NCBI RefSeq assembly: GCF_033406955.1
Contig: NZ_CP137734.1
Location: 3,534,001 to 3,598,000, forward strand
Length of the DNA stretch: 64,000 nt
Origin: Streptomyces violaceoruber
GTDB lineage: Bacteria; Actinomycetota; Actinomycetes; Streptomycetales; Streptomycetaceae
Direction: 5' to 3'
Both the position numbers and the translations under genes were made by a program. Under the pieces are notes generated by a model. It did not search any database, was not told the origin of the DNA, and worked only from the letters and a program-made list of their open reading frames with translations. The first letter of the stretch is position 1. The number at the start of each line of letters is the position of its first letter. This document shows positions 11,674 through 20,012 of the stretch, piece after piece.

Positions 11674-12421
11674 GAGTACGACCTCCGCTGGTCCGGAGCC
11701 GGGATCTGGGCGCCCTTGTACTCGACGGGGATGCCGCCGAGGGGGTAGTCCTTGCGCTGCGGAAAGCCCTGCCAGTCGTCCGGCATCATGATCCGCGTCA
11801 GGGCCGGGTGATCGTCGAAGACGATGCCGAAGAAGTCGTACGTCTCGCGCTCGTGCCAGTCGTTCGTCGGATAGACGGAGACCAGCGACGGGATGTGCGG
11901 GTCGCCGTCGGGGGCGCTGACTTCGAGGCGGATCAGCCGGTTGTGGGTGATCGAGCGCAGGTGGTAGACGGCGTGCAGCTCGCGGCCCTTGTCGTGCGGG
12001 TAGTGGACGCCGCTGACGCCGGTGCACAGTTCGAAGCGCAGGGCCGGGTCGTCGCGCAGGGTGCGGGCGACGCGGACCAGGTGCTCGCGCTCGATGTGGA
12101 AGGTCAGCTCGCCGCGGTCGACGACCGTCTTCTCGATGGCGTTGTCGGGCAGGAGACCCTGCTCCTCCAGCGCGCCCTCGAGTTCGTCGGCGACCTCGTC
12201 GAACCAGCCCCCGTAGGGCCGGCTCGCCGGGCCGGGGAGCCGGACGGAGCGGACCAGGCCGCCGTAGCCGGAGGTGTCGCCGCCGTTGTTGGCGCCGAAC
12301 ATGCCGCGCTGGACGCGGATCTCCTCGCCGCCCTGGCCCCGCTGGCCGGGGAGGTTCTCCGCGGACAGGTCCTTCTCGGGGTTGACCTCGTTCGCGTCAC
12401 CCGCGGTGTTGTTCGCGTCGC

Positions 12422-12425
<4 letters not shown>
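11670..12425 (-). CDS. nuoC: NADH-quinone oxidoreductase subunit C
   Basis: A 251-residue 30-kDa-type peripheral subunit that scaffolds NuoD. The GTG start at 12425 ([14 protein letters not shown]) overlaps nuoB by 4 bp. The signature stretch [29 protein letters not shown] is evident (positions near 195-225), followed by RKDYPLGG. The first 70 residues are hydrophilic and divergent. Encoded separately from NuoD, unlike the fused NuoCD of E. coli. Confidence 0.97.
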
Positions 12426-12976
<551 letters not shown>

Positions 12977-12988
12977 GTCAATGGCCCC

Positions 12989-13348
12989 TCAGTCCCATTC
13001 CAGGCCGCCGCGCCGCCATACGTACGCGTACGCGACGAAGACGGTGAGCACGAAGAGCAGCATCTCCACGAGCCCGAAAATCCCCAGGGCGTCGAAGGTG
13101 ACGGCCCAGGGGTAGAGGAAGACGATCTCGATATCGAAGATGATGAAGAGCATCGCCGTCAGGTAGTACTTGATGGGGAAGCGCCCGCCGCCGGCCGGCG
13201 TGGGGGTCGGCTCGATGCCGCACTCGTAGGCCTCGAGCTTCGCCCGGTTGTACCGCTTCGGACCGATCAGCGTGGCCATCACCACGGAGAAGATCGCAAA
13301 GCCTGCCCCGAGGGCTCCCAGTACGAGGATGGGCGCATACGCGTTCAC
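12989..13348 (-). CDS. nuoA: NADH-quinone oxidoreductase subunit A
   Basis: First gene of the operon: a 119-residue, three-helix membrane subunit. GTG start at 13348 with GGAG about 8 bases upstream. The family signature is seen: YECGIEP in the first loop, then RFPIKYYLTAMLFIIFDIE at the start of helix 2 with conserved acidic residues, and a C-terminal WRRGGLEWD. It is the promoter-proximal gene, and the Rex-type operator lies about 110 bases upstream. Confidence 0.97.
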   Translation of the reverse strand: MNAYAPILVLGALGAGFAIFSVVMATLIGPKRYNRAKLEAYECGIEPTPTPAGGGRFPIKYYLTAMLFIIFDIEIVFLYPWAVTFDALGIFGLVEMLLFVLTVFVAYAYVWRRGGLEWD

Positions 13349-13455
13349 CGCTCCTCGCTCCTCTCAGTCGGCACTGACTGCTGGCGGTTGCACTGGACTC
13401 ACAGCCGCCCCAACAGCCCCACGAGCCCCGCCCGTCCCGACGAAGATCGCGAACA

Positions 13456-13471
13456 TGTGAAGCAGGTCACA
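13456..13471. promoter_or_regulatory. Probable Rex operator (ROP) of the nuo operon
   Basis: The 16-bp inverted repeat TGTGAAGCAGGTCACA differs at one position from the Streptomyces Rex consensus TGTGAAnnnnTTCACA. Rex is an NADH/NAD+-sensing repressor, and nuoA-N is an established Rex target in S. coelicolor, so site and context agree. It lies just downstream of the candidate -10 element, where a bound repressor would block transcription. Binding itself is inferred. Confidence 0.8.
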
Positions 13472-13487
13472 AGCCCAACTGCCTCGC

Positions 13488-13493
13488 ATCCTA
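13488..13493 (-). promoter_or_regulatory. Candidate -10 element of the nuo promoter
   Basis: On the minus strand these bases read TAGGAT, a good match to the principal sigma TAnnnT. No convincing TTGACA is seen 17-18 bases upstream. Transcription would begin near 13481, so the Rex-type palindrome would fall in the first 25 transcribed bases and the 5' leader would be about 130 bases long. Confidence 0.4.
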
Positions 13494-13506
13494 TGCCCGA
13501 CGCTCT

Positions 13507-13520
13507 GTGATCTGCGACAC
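13507..13520 (+). promoter_or_regulatory. Crp-like site upstream of nuo
   Basis: GTGATCTGCGACAC fits the motif GTG-N6-G-N-CAC reported for Streptomyces Crp. A second TGTGATCT copy starts at 13539 (followed by CCACCAC, one base off the motif) and a third, GGTGATCT, at 13583. The site lies about 26-39 bases upstream of the inferred nuo start site. Function is inferred from sequence match only. Confidence 0.4.
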
Positions 13521-14159
13521 GGGGTATTACACAAGCTTTGTGATCTCCACCACCTGACGAACGATCATGAAGTCGGATGAGCGGTGATCTTCACACAAGA
13601 AGCGTTCACCTGATCACCAGAGGTGACATTTTCACTCGTCGTCGCTGGCCAGAGGGCCCGAGCAGGGTGCGTCTCAATATCAAGATGGTTCCCTTGCATG
13701 CAAATTGGCGCTGGAAGCCTGCCCTTGATAGAGGAGGCGTTCACACATGAGAGGGAGGACCGGGGGGCGATGTGGACACGTGCACGCGTTCACGAGCGGC
13801 GGCGCATCCCGCGGGCCGCCGCCACGCCGGCCCCGAGAGTCGAGGGGCGCACCCGCACGCGGCGCGCCCACCCGCGACGGACGCGTGTGCCGGGGTAACC
13901 GTTCCGTGACCTGCGCCACATTCATGAGAGGCGTCTGAGAACCGGGCTTGGCCAAGTGTCCCAACAAGTGGTAAGCGCGGGGCAATTCGGGCGTAACGAT
14001 CAAAGACCGTGATCACAGGCGGGTTACGGCCCGTCCGCAATGTCCGTTACGGCGTCAATAAAGAGCGACACGCCCGGGATTCGACGGCCCGATTGAACAA
14101 CTGTGGCGCAGCACACGTTTCTTGAAGGTATGGAGGAGCTACTGATACCGGTTGTCCCT
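13521..14159. other. Intergenic region between nuoA and the NlpC/P60 gene
   Basis: About 640 bases without a convincing gene. It holds several GTGATC-type elements (13539, 13583, a palindromic copy near 13609-13620, and the perfect palindrome GTGATCAC at 14009-14016) and two GTTACGG repeats near 14023 and 14045. A 63-codon frame from ATG 13747 has a GAGGAGG box but no protein-like composition. I found no c-di-AMP riboswitch core. The NlpC promoter must lie here but I cannot place it. Confidence 0.5.
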
Positions 14160-14993
14160 ATGTCCCACACCGCTCACATACGCAGCCACCGGAAGCCCCG
14201 CCGCAGCGCGTCGACGATCGCGATGCGGACCGGAGTTGCCGGTGGCGTCCTCAGCACCCTGGCAGTGGCCGGTGCGTCGGGGGCGGCCCACGCGGCCGAA
14301 CCCGTGACGCAGACCCTCGAACTGCCCACCCTGACGGCCGACCTGGCCGCTCAGGTCGCCCAGTCCGCGGACGTCACGCAGCAGGCGGCCGCGAGCTACC
14401 AGCTGCAGGCCGAGCGTGACGCGGCGGCCGCCAAGGCCGCCAAGCAGGCCAAGACGGACCTCGCCGAGGCCAAGAAGAAGGCCGCGGAGGCCAAGAAGAA
14501 GGCCGCGGAGGCCGCGCGCAAGGAGGCCGCCGAGCGCGCCTCGCGCGCCGCCGAGCGCACCACCCTGAGCGCGTCCTCGGACACCGGCTCCTCCACCGGC
14601 ACCGGCAGCAGCACCAGCACCGGCACGTCCACGGCGACCGGTTCGGCCGCCGCCGTCGTCTCCTTCGTGCAGGCCCAGGTCGGCAAGGCGTACGTCTCCG
14701 GCGCCACCGGCCCGTCCGCCTACGACTGCTCCGGTCTCGTGCAGGCCGCCTTCAAGCAGGTCGGCATCAGCCTGCCCCGCGTCTCCCAGGCGCAGTCGAC
14801 GGCCGGCACCCAGGTCGGGCTGGACAACCTCCAGCCGGGCGACATCCTCTACTGGGGCGGCGCGGGCAGCGCGTACCACGTGGGTGTCTACGTCGGCGGC
14901 GGCATGTTCGTCGGCGCGCAGAACTCCTCCACGGGCGTCGTGGAGAAGCCGCTCTCCTACGACCCGCCGAGCGGCGCGGTGCGCGTGCTGTAA
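14160..14993 (+). CDS. Secreted NlpC/P60 cell-wall endopeptidase
   Basis: A 277-residue exported peptidoglycan hydrolase. Residues 1-45 form a signal peptide (HRKPRRSAS, then a hydrophobic core ending SGAAHA). Residues 60-145 are an Ala/Lys/Glu-rich coiled coil containing duplicated AKKKAAE units, followed by a Ser/Thr/Gly linker. The C-terminal NlpC/P60 domain has the catalytic Cys in YDCSGLVQAAF and the His in YHVGVYVGGG. Such proteins cleave stem-peptide bonds during growth or sporulation. The start is uncertain: ATG 14160 suits the signal peptide best, but ATG 14130 and GTG 14103 are in frame and no strong ribosome site decides. Confidence 0.9.
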   Translation: MSHTAHIRSHRKPRRSASTIAMRTGVAGGVLSTLAVAGASGAAHAAEPVTQTLELPTLTADLAAQVAQSADVTQQAAASYQLQAERDAAAAKAAKQAKTDLAEAKKKAAEAKKKAAEAARKEAAERASRAAERTTLSASSDTGSSTGTGSSTSTGTSTATGSAAAVVSFVQAQVGKAYVSGATGPSAYDCSGLVQAAFKQVGISLPRVSQAQSTAGTQVGLDNLQPGDILYWGGAGSAYHVGVYVGGGMFVGAQNSSTGVVEKPLSYDPPSGAVRVL

Positions 14994-15022
14994 GCCGCAC
15001 ACCCACTCGTACACGCGCGACA

Positions 15023-15051
15023 GGGCCGCAGCCGCTCGGGGGCTGCGGCCC
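15023..15051 (+). terminator. Stem-loop terminator after the NlpC/P60 gene
   Basis: A perfect 11-bp inverted repeat (GGGCCGCAGCC / GGCTGCGGCCC) with a 7-base loop begins 30 bases after the stop codon. No T-run follows, as is usual for Streptomyces terminators. Confidence 0.8.
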
Positions 15052-15126
15052 TCCGTCCTCTCCTGGCATGCTCGGCGCGCGGGCCGGTTCCCACCGGCCC
15101 GTCCACGAGCCGAAGGAGAGAACGTC

Positions 15127-15753
15127 ATGCCGAGTGTCTTCGTCCAGGGGCGGCCCACCGCCTCCTACCCCCCGTTCGCGCCCGAGGCAGGGCGCGGAGC
15201 GGTGCGGCGCGTCACCGAGGTCGGCGAGGAGGTGCTGCACCGGCCGTGCCGGGACGTCACCGAGTTCGGACCCGACCTCGCCGCGCTGATCGACGACATG
15301 TTCCGCACCATGTACGTCGCGGAGGGGGCCGGACTGGCGGCCAATCAGGTCGGGGTGGACCTGCGCCTGTTCGTCTACGACTGCCCGGACGACGAGGGTG
15401 TCCGACATGTCGGACACCTCGTCAATCCCGTCCTCGACGCCCTCGACCCGGCCGCGCGCCGGCTGCTCGACGAGGGCGAGGGGTGCCTGTCCGTGCCGGG
15501 CGCCGTCATGGCCGTACCGCGGCCCGACCGGGCCGTCGTGCGCGGCCTGGACAAGGACGGCGTGCCGCTCCTCGTCGAGGGCACCGGCTACTTCGCGCGC
15601 TGTCTCGCCCACGAGACCGACCACGTGAACGGGCACGTCTACCTGGACCGGCTCTCCGGCCGGGAGCGGAAGGCGGCGCTGCGGCAGTCGGCGGACCGGC
15701 GCGAGGAGGTCTTCGCGCGCCGGGCCGCCAACGCCGCGGCCTTCGCCGCCTGA
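15127..15753 (+). CDS. def: Peptide deformylase
   Basis: A 208-residue metalloenzyme that removes the N-formyl group from new polypeptides. All three motifs are present: GAGLAANQ (residues 67-74), EGCLSVPG with metal ligand Cys120, and the HExxH-type HETDH (His162, catalytic Glu163, His166). ATG 15127 is preceded by GAAGGAG. The N-terminal 25 residues are an extension relative to E. coli Def. Streptomyces usually carry several def paralogues; which one is the housekeeping copy cannot be told from this sequence. Its stop codon begins an 11-bp tandem repeat. Confidence 0.95.
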   Translation: MPSVFVQGRPTASYPPFAPEAGRGAVRRVTEVGEEVLHRPCRDVTEFGPDLAALIDDMFRTMYVAEGAGLAANQVGVDLRLFVYDCPDDEGVRHVGHLVNPVLDALDPAARRLLDEGEGCLSVPGAVMAVPRPDRAVVRGLDKDGVPLLVEGTGYFARCLAHETDHVNGHVYLDRLSGRERKAALRQSADRREEVFARRAANAAAFAA

Positions 15754-15816
15754 CCACCGCCTGATCGCCGCCTGATCGCCGCCTGACCACCGCCTGACCA
15801 CCGCCTGGGCGCCGCC
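15751..15816. repeat. Six-copy 11-bp tandem repeat at the end of def
   Basis: Six consecutive 11-bp units of the forms TGACCACCGCC and TGATCGCCGCC (last unit TGGGCGCCGCC) run from the def stop codon towards the convergent flavoprotein gene. The units differ at two or three positions. No stem-loop terminator is seen between these two convergent genes. Confidence 0.85.
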
Positions 15817-15835
15817 TCCGATCAGGCTGCGCTGA

Positions 15836-17128
15836 TCACGCCTTCGGCGCGACCTTGCTCAGTCCGTTGATGATGCGGTCCATCGCGTCGCCGCCCGTCG
15901 GGTCCGTCAGGTTGGCGAGCATCTTCAGGGTGAACTTCATCAGGATCGGGTGGGTGAGGCCGCGCTGGGTCGCGATCTGCATGACCTTCGGGTTGCCGAT
16001 GAGCTTCACGAAGGCGCGGCCCAGGTTGTAGTAGCCGCCGTAGGTGTCCTTCAGGACGCGCGGGTAGCGCTGCAGGGCGATCTCGCGCTGGGCCGGCGTC
16101 GCCCGCGCGTGGGCCTGGACGACGACGTCGGCGGCGATCTGGCCGGACTCCATGGCGTAGGCGATGCCCTCGCCGTTGAAGGGGTTCACCAGGCCGCCGG
16201 CGTCGCCGACGAGGAGCAGGCCCTTGGTGTAGTGGGGCTGGCGGTTGAAGGCCATGGGCAGCGCGGCGCCGCGGATCGGGCCGGTCATGTTGTCCGGGGT
16301 GTAGCCCCAGTCCTCGGGCATGGACGCGCACCAGGCCTTGAGGATCTCGCGCCAGTCCAGTTCCTTGAAGGCGGCGGAGGTGTTCAGGACGCCCAGGCCG
16401 ACGTTGGAGGTGCCGTCGCCCATGCCGAAGACCCAGCCGTAGCCGGGCAGCAGGCGGTCCTGCGGGCCGCGCCGGTCCCAGAGTTCCAGCCAGGACTCCA
16501 GGTAGTCGTCGTCGTGGCGGGGCGAGGTGAAGTAGGTGCGGACGGCGACGCCCATGGGGCGGTCCTCGCGGCGGTGCAGGCCCATCGCCAGGGACAGCCG
16601 GGTGGAGTTGCCGTCGGCGGCCACGACCAGCGGCGCGTGGAAGGTGACCTCGCGCTTGTCCTCGCCCAGCTTGGCGTGGACGCCGGTGATGCGGCCGGTG
16701 CGGTCGTCCACGATCGGCGCGCCCACGTTGCAGCGCTCGTACAGCCGGGCGCCCGCCTTCTGGGCCTGCCGGGCGAGCTGCTCGTCGAAGTCGTCGCGCT
16801 TGCGGACGAGTCCGTAGTCGGGGAACGAGGCGAGATCCGGCCAGTCCAGCTGGAGGCGCGAGCCGCCGCCGATGATGCGCAGGCCCTTGTTGCGCAGCCA
16901 GCCGGCCTCCTCGGAGATGTCGATGCCCATGGCGACGAGTTGCTTGACCGCGCGCGGGGTGAGGCCGTCGCCGCAGACCTTCTCCCTGGGGAACGCGGTC
17001 TTCTCGAGGAGCAGGACGTCCAGCCCCGACCTCGCCAGGTGGTACGCGGTCGTGGAGCCGGCCGGCCCCGCGCCCACGACGATGACGTCGGCGGTGTTCT
17101 CGGAGAGCGGCTCAGTCTCGACGGTCAC
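15836..17128 (-). CDS. Geranylgeranyl reductase family FAD-dependent oxidoreductase (MenJ-like)
   Basis: A 430-residue flavoprotein. The N-terminal dinucleotide-binding GAGPAGSTTAYHLARSG begins near residue 18, KVCGDGLTPRAVK near residue 50 is typical of the GGR family, and GDAGGLVNPFNGEGI near residue 290 is the second FAD motif. The family saturates isoprenoid double bonds. Because menG, mqnC and the nuo operon are neighbours, partial hydrogenation of the menaquinone side chain (as by mycobacterial MenJ) is the likely role; archaeal-type lipid reduction is unlikely here. GTG start at 17128 with GGGGAG 8 bases upstream. Confidence 0.85.
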   Translation of the reverse strand: MTVETEPLSENTADVIVVGAGPAGSTTAYHLARSGLDVLLLEKTAFPREKVCGDGLTPRAVKQLVAMGIDISEEAGWLRNKGLRIIGGGSRLQLDWPDLASFPDYGLVRKRDDFDEQLARQAQKAGARLYERCNVGAPIVDDRTGRITGVHAKLGEDKREVTFHAPLVVAADGNSTRLSLAMGLHRREDRPMGVAVRTYFTSPRHDDDYLESWLELWDRRGPQDRLLPGYGWVFGMGDGTSNVGLGVLNTSAAFKELDWREILKAWCASMPEDWGYTPDNMTGPIRGAALPMAFNRQPHYTKGLLLVGDAGGLVNPFNGEGIAYAMESGQIAADVVVQAHARATPAQREIALQRYPRVLKDTYGGYYNLGRAFVKLIGNPKVMQIATQRGLTHPILMKFTLKMLANLTDPTGGDAMDRIINGLSKVAPKA

Positions 17129-17225
17129 GGCGGGATCTCCCCAAGTTCGGAATCTGCGTGCCGACCGGCACTGGTCATGGGCAGTCTATTCAGCGTCACC
17201 GACCACCCGGCTGAAGGGCTGCCCA

Positions 17226-17789
17226 GTGAAGCGACCTCTCCCCGTTGTACGGCTGCGCGTCCCCACCGACGAGGACGCCGTCGCCTGGCACCGGATCTTC
17301 GACGACCCGGACGTCATGGAGTTCCACGGCGGGAGGGCGGCGGAGCTGTCCGTCTACGAGGAGCTGACCGCCCGCCAGCGCCGGCACGACGCCGAGCACG
17401 GCTTCTGCCTGTGGACCATGGTGGACGAGTCCGGGCAGGTCATAGGGTTCACCGGGGCCCAGCCGTGGCCTGGGGACTGGGGCCCCGAGGGCGAGATCGA
17501 GATCGGCTGGCGGCTCGGCCGGGCGCACTGGGGCAAGGGGTACGTCACGGCGGCCGCGCGGCAGACGCTGGAGCGGGTGCGCGATGCGGGTGTGGCGGAA
17601 GTGGTCGCGATGGTCAACGCGCGCAACGCCCGGTCCATCGCGGTCACGGAGCGGCTGGGCATGCGGCTCGCCGAGGTCTTCACGATCCCGTCCTCCGAGC
17701 AGCGGGGGCACTGCTACCGCCTCGACCTGCACCAGCAGCGGACTCCTGGCATGACTCAGGGTAACCGGTTGTCACAGTCAGCCACTTGA
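17226..17789 (+). CDS. GNAT family N-acetyltransferase (RimJ/RimL-like)
   Basis: A 187-residue protein of the acetyltransferase_3 type. It shows the conserved order of the family: an N-terminal VVRLRVPTDEDAVAWHRIF, the IGWRLGRAHWGKGYVTAAA acetyl-CoA loop near residues 95-115, and NARSIAVTERLGMRLAE near 138-154. Substrates range from ribosomal protein N-termini to antibiotics or amino acids, and cannot be assigned. GTG start at 17226 with AAGG upstream; divergent from the flavoprotein gene with 97 bp between. Confidence 0.85.
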   Translation: MKRPLPVVRLRVPTDEDAVAWHRIFDDPDVMEFHGGRAAELSVYEELTARQRRHDAEHGFCLWTMVDESGQVIGFTGAQPWPGDWGPEGEIEIGWRLGRAHWGKGYVTAAARQTLERVRDAGVAEVVAMVNARNARSIAVTERLGMRLAEVFTIPSSEQRGHCYRLDLHQQRTPGMTQGNRLSQSAT

Positions 17790-17838
17790 CGCTTCCGGGC
17801 GGTGCGCGGCGGCGCTACCCTGCCGGGTACCGCTGGGG

Positions 17839-18195
17839 GTGACGTCCGTGCGACCGGTGTCCGAGAAGCCCGATGTCCGCGTACCGCGCCTGGTCGGCCT
17901 CATGGCCGTGGACGCGTACGAGACCGCCCGCGTCCAGGGCCTGTTCCTGTACGCGCCGGACCGGCCCGATCTCCGGACCGCCGCCGTCGACCACGTCGCA
18001 CGCCAGTATCCGCGGCCCGGCGCACAGGTGCCGCGCGAGTCCGTGGTGTACGTGTGGTTCGACTTCGGCGAGGGTGAGGGCGGCGGGGGCATCCGCGAGC
18101 CGCGCGGGCCCCGTCCTCCGCTGGGCGGGCTCCGCCGTGAGCTGGCGGAGCCGGGGGAACCGCCGTCCTACTGCGCCGCGCTCAGCTCGCCTTGA
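17839..18195 (+). CDS. Small PASTA-like domain protein
   Basis: A 118-residue soluble protein. Residues 13-75 read like a single PASTA repeat: [18 protein letters not shown], an intervening helix, then [22 protein letters not shown] repeats usually bind muropeptides at the outside of Ser/Thr kinases or penicillin-binding proteins, but here there is no signal peptide, membrane segment or kinase. The tail is Gly/Pro-rich. GTG start at 17839 follows GGGGG. The last 14 bp overlap the end of the convergent menG. Function unknown. Confidence 0.7.
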
Positions 18196-18877
18196 AGCCG
18201 CGGTGCAGCGTCACCACGCCGCCCGTCAGGTTGCGCCACGCGACCCTGGACCAGCCGGCCCTGCCCAGCCGCCCGGCGAGCGCCGGCTGGTCGGGCCAGG
18301 CCCGGATGGACTCGGCGAGATAGACGTACGCGTCGGGGTTGGACGACACCGCGCGGGCCACCGGCGGCAGGGCGCGCATCAGGTACTCGGTGTAGACGGT
18401 GCGGAACGGCGCCCAGGTCGGGTGCGAGAACTCGCAGATGACGACCCGGCCGCCGGGCCGCGTCACCCGGTACATCTCGCGCAGCGCGGCGTCCGTGTCC
18501 TGGACGTTGCGCAGCCCGAAGGAGATGGTGACGGCGTCGAAGACGTCGTCCTTGAACGGCAGCCGCGTCGCGTCGCCCGCGGTGAACGGCAGCCAGGAGT
18601 GCCGTTCCTTGCCGACCTGGAGCATGCCCTGGGAGAAGTCGCAGGGGACGACGTAGGCGCCGGTGCGGGCGAAGGGGAGGGACGACGTCGCCGTGCCGGC
18701 CGCCAGGTCCAGGACCTTCTGCGCCGGGCGGGCGTCGACGGCTCTGGCGACCGCCTTGCGCCACGCCCGGTCCTGGCCGAGCGAGAGCACGGCGTTCGTC
18801 AGGTCGTACCGTTCCGCGACGTGGTCGAACATCGAGGCGACTTCGTGCGGCTGCTTGTTCAGGGAAGCGCGGGTCAC
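18182..18877 (-). CDS. menG: Demethylmenaquinone methyltransferase
   Basis: A 231-residue SAM-dependent C-methyltransferase of the UbiE/MenG family, performing the last ring methylation of menaquinone. Motif [17 protein letters not shown] is near residues 55-70. The family signature around [11 protein letters not shown] (near 117-127) and the later [12 protein letters not shown] are present. GTG start at 18877 ([18 protein letters not shown]) is chosen from homology; in-frame sequence further upstream is low-complexity. Works with mqnC and other futalosine-pathway enzymes to supply the quinone reduced by NuoA-N. Confidence 0.93.
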
Positions 18878-18920
18878 GGGCCCATTGTTGCAGCACCCGC
18901 CCCTGCCGCCGCCGACGGGC

Positions 18921-20012
18921 TCACGGCAGCAGACGGGGCCGCTTCCGCGCGGCGACGTCCTCCACCCACCCGAACAGCAGCACGAACACCGCAATCAGGA
19001 CCCACCCGACGCCCAGCAGGAACCACTGGCTCTCCAACGGCAGGTACGCCTCGAAGGCGGGCACGTCCCAGAGCCGGTCGATCAGCGGCACGGCCAGGAC
19101 GAGGGCCAGCTCGTGCCAGAGGTAGACGGTCACCGCGCGGGCGTTGAACACCGTGACCAGCCGGTCCAGCCGCCGCAGCCGGGCCAGTCCCGAGAGGCCG
19201 ACCCCGAGCCGCGCCTTGGAGTACATCAGCAGCGTCACGAACCCGGCCGACCAGAAGGCCTGCGCGAGCGGGATGTCGTCGAGGTCGTAGGTGCCGTACT
19301 CGGCCCGGTGCGTGAAGGCGTACCAGGCACCGCAGGCGAGGGCCGCGAGCGACAGGACGACGACCGCGGCCGGCTTCAGCCGTCCCAGCACGCCGTCGCG
19401 GTGGGCGAAGCCGAGGATCCAGCAGAAGAGGTACGTGGCGAGGTCGAGCAGCCCGGTCCCGAACCGGTTCTCGGGCGGCTGCCAGAGGAACTGGAACGCC
19501 ACGGCCGGGGCGAGGGACAGCAGCAGCACCGGCACGGGCGCGAGCCGGAAGACCCGCAGCAGCAACGGGGAGAGCAGCACGAACCACAGATACGTCCTGA
19601 GGTACCAGAGGATCTCCCAGGCCTGTTCGCCCCACGCGCTGCCCGGCGGGTCGCCGAGCGGCACGACCCAGTAGACGATCTGCCACCCCGGCATCCAGCC
19701 GCGCGCCAGCATCGCGCCCACCACGAACAGGCCCCAGCACCAGAACGGCGGCAGCAGGCGGCGCAGCCGGTTCCTGAACACCGTGGCGGCGGGACGCCGC
19801 AGCGAGCGGGCCATCAGGGTGCCGCCCAGGCCGAACATGATCCCCATGGACGGGAGGACCAGCCCGGCCCAGGGCCAGCCGAAGGCGTGGTAGGCGACGA
19901 CCCGGACGAGGGCGAGGGCACGCAGGGTGTCGAAGTAGCGGTCCCGCACCACCGGGGCGGCACCCTCCTCACCCCGCGCGGCGCGCACGGCGCCCCTGCT
20001 GTGCGCCCCCAT
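18921..20012 (-). CDS. Acyltransferase-3 family membrane protein
   Basis: A 363-residue polytopic protein with about ten hydrophobic helices. The N-terminal [24 protein letters not shown] carries the conserved Arg and His of membrane-bound O-acyltransferase family 3, and the late [16 protein letters not shown] is also typical. Members transfer acetyl or succinyl groups to exported glycans. The ATG at 20012 shares a base with the stop of the deacetylase/glycosyltransferase gene, so it probably modifies that enzyme's polymer. Acyl donor and glycan are not known. Confidence 0.8.
   Translation of the reverse strand: MGAHSRGAVRAARGEEGAAPVVRDRYFDTLRALALVRVVAYHAFGWPWAGLVLPSMGIMFGLGGTLMARSLRRPAATVFRNRLRRLLPPFWCWGLFVVGAMLARGWMPGWQIVYWVVPLGDPPGSAWGEQAWEILWYLRTYLWFVLLSPLLLRVFRLAPVPVLLLSLAPAVAFQFLWQPPENRFGTGLLDLATYLFCWILGFAHRDGVLGRLKPAAVVVLSLAALACGAWYAFTHRAEYGTYDLDDIPLAQAFWSAGFVTLLMYSKARLGVGLSGLARLRRLDRLVTVFNARAVTVYLWHELALVLAVPLIDRLWDVPAFEAYLPLESQWFLLGVGWVLIAVFVLLFGWVEDVAARKRPRLLP

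Noticed and set aside
13747-13938. A 63-codon reading frame with a GAGGAGG box
   Set aside because: Composition (Arg/Gly/Pro, no hydrophobic core) is that of random high-GC DNA, and it lies in a regulatory region.
13621-14159. A c-di-AMP (ydaO-type) riboswitch before the NlpC/P60 gene
   Set aside because: Such riboswitches precede wall-hydrolase genes in Streptomyces, but I could not find the conserved core segments (GGGGTGAATC-like and GTCAGCTAACC-like) in this region.
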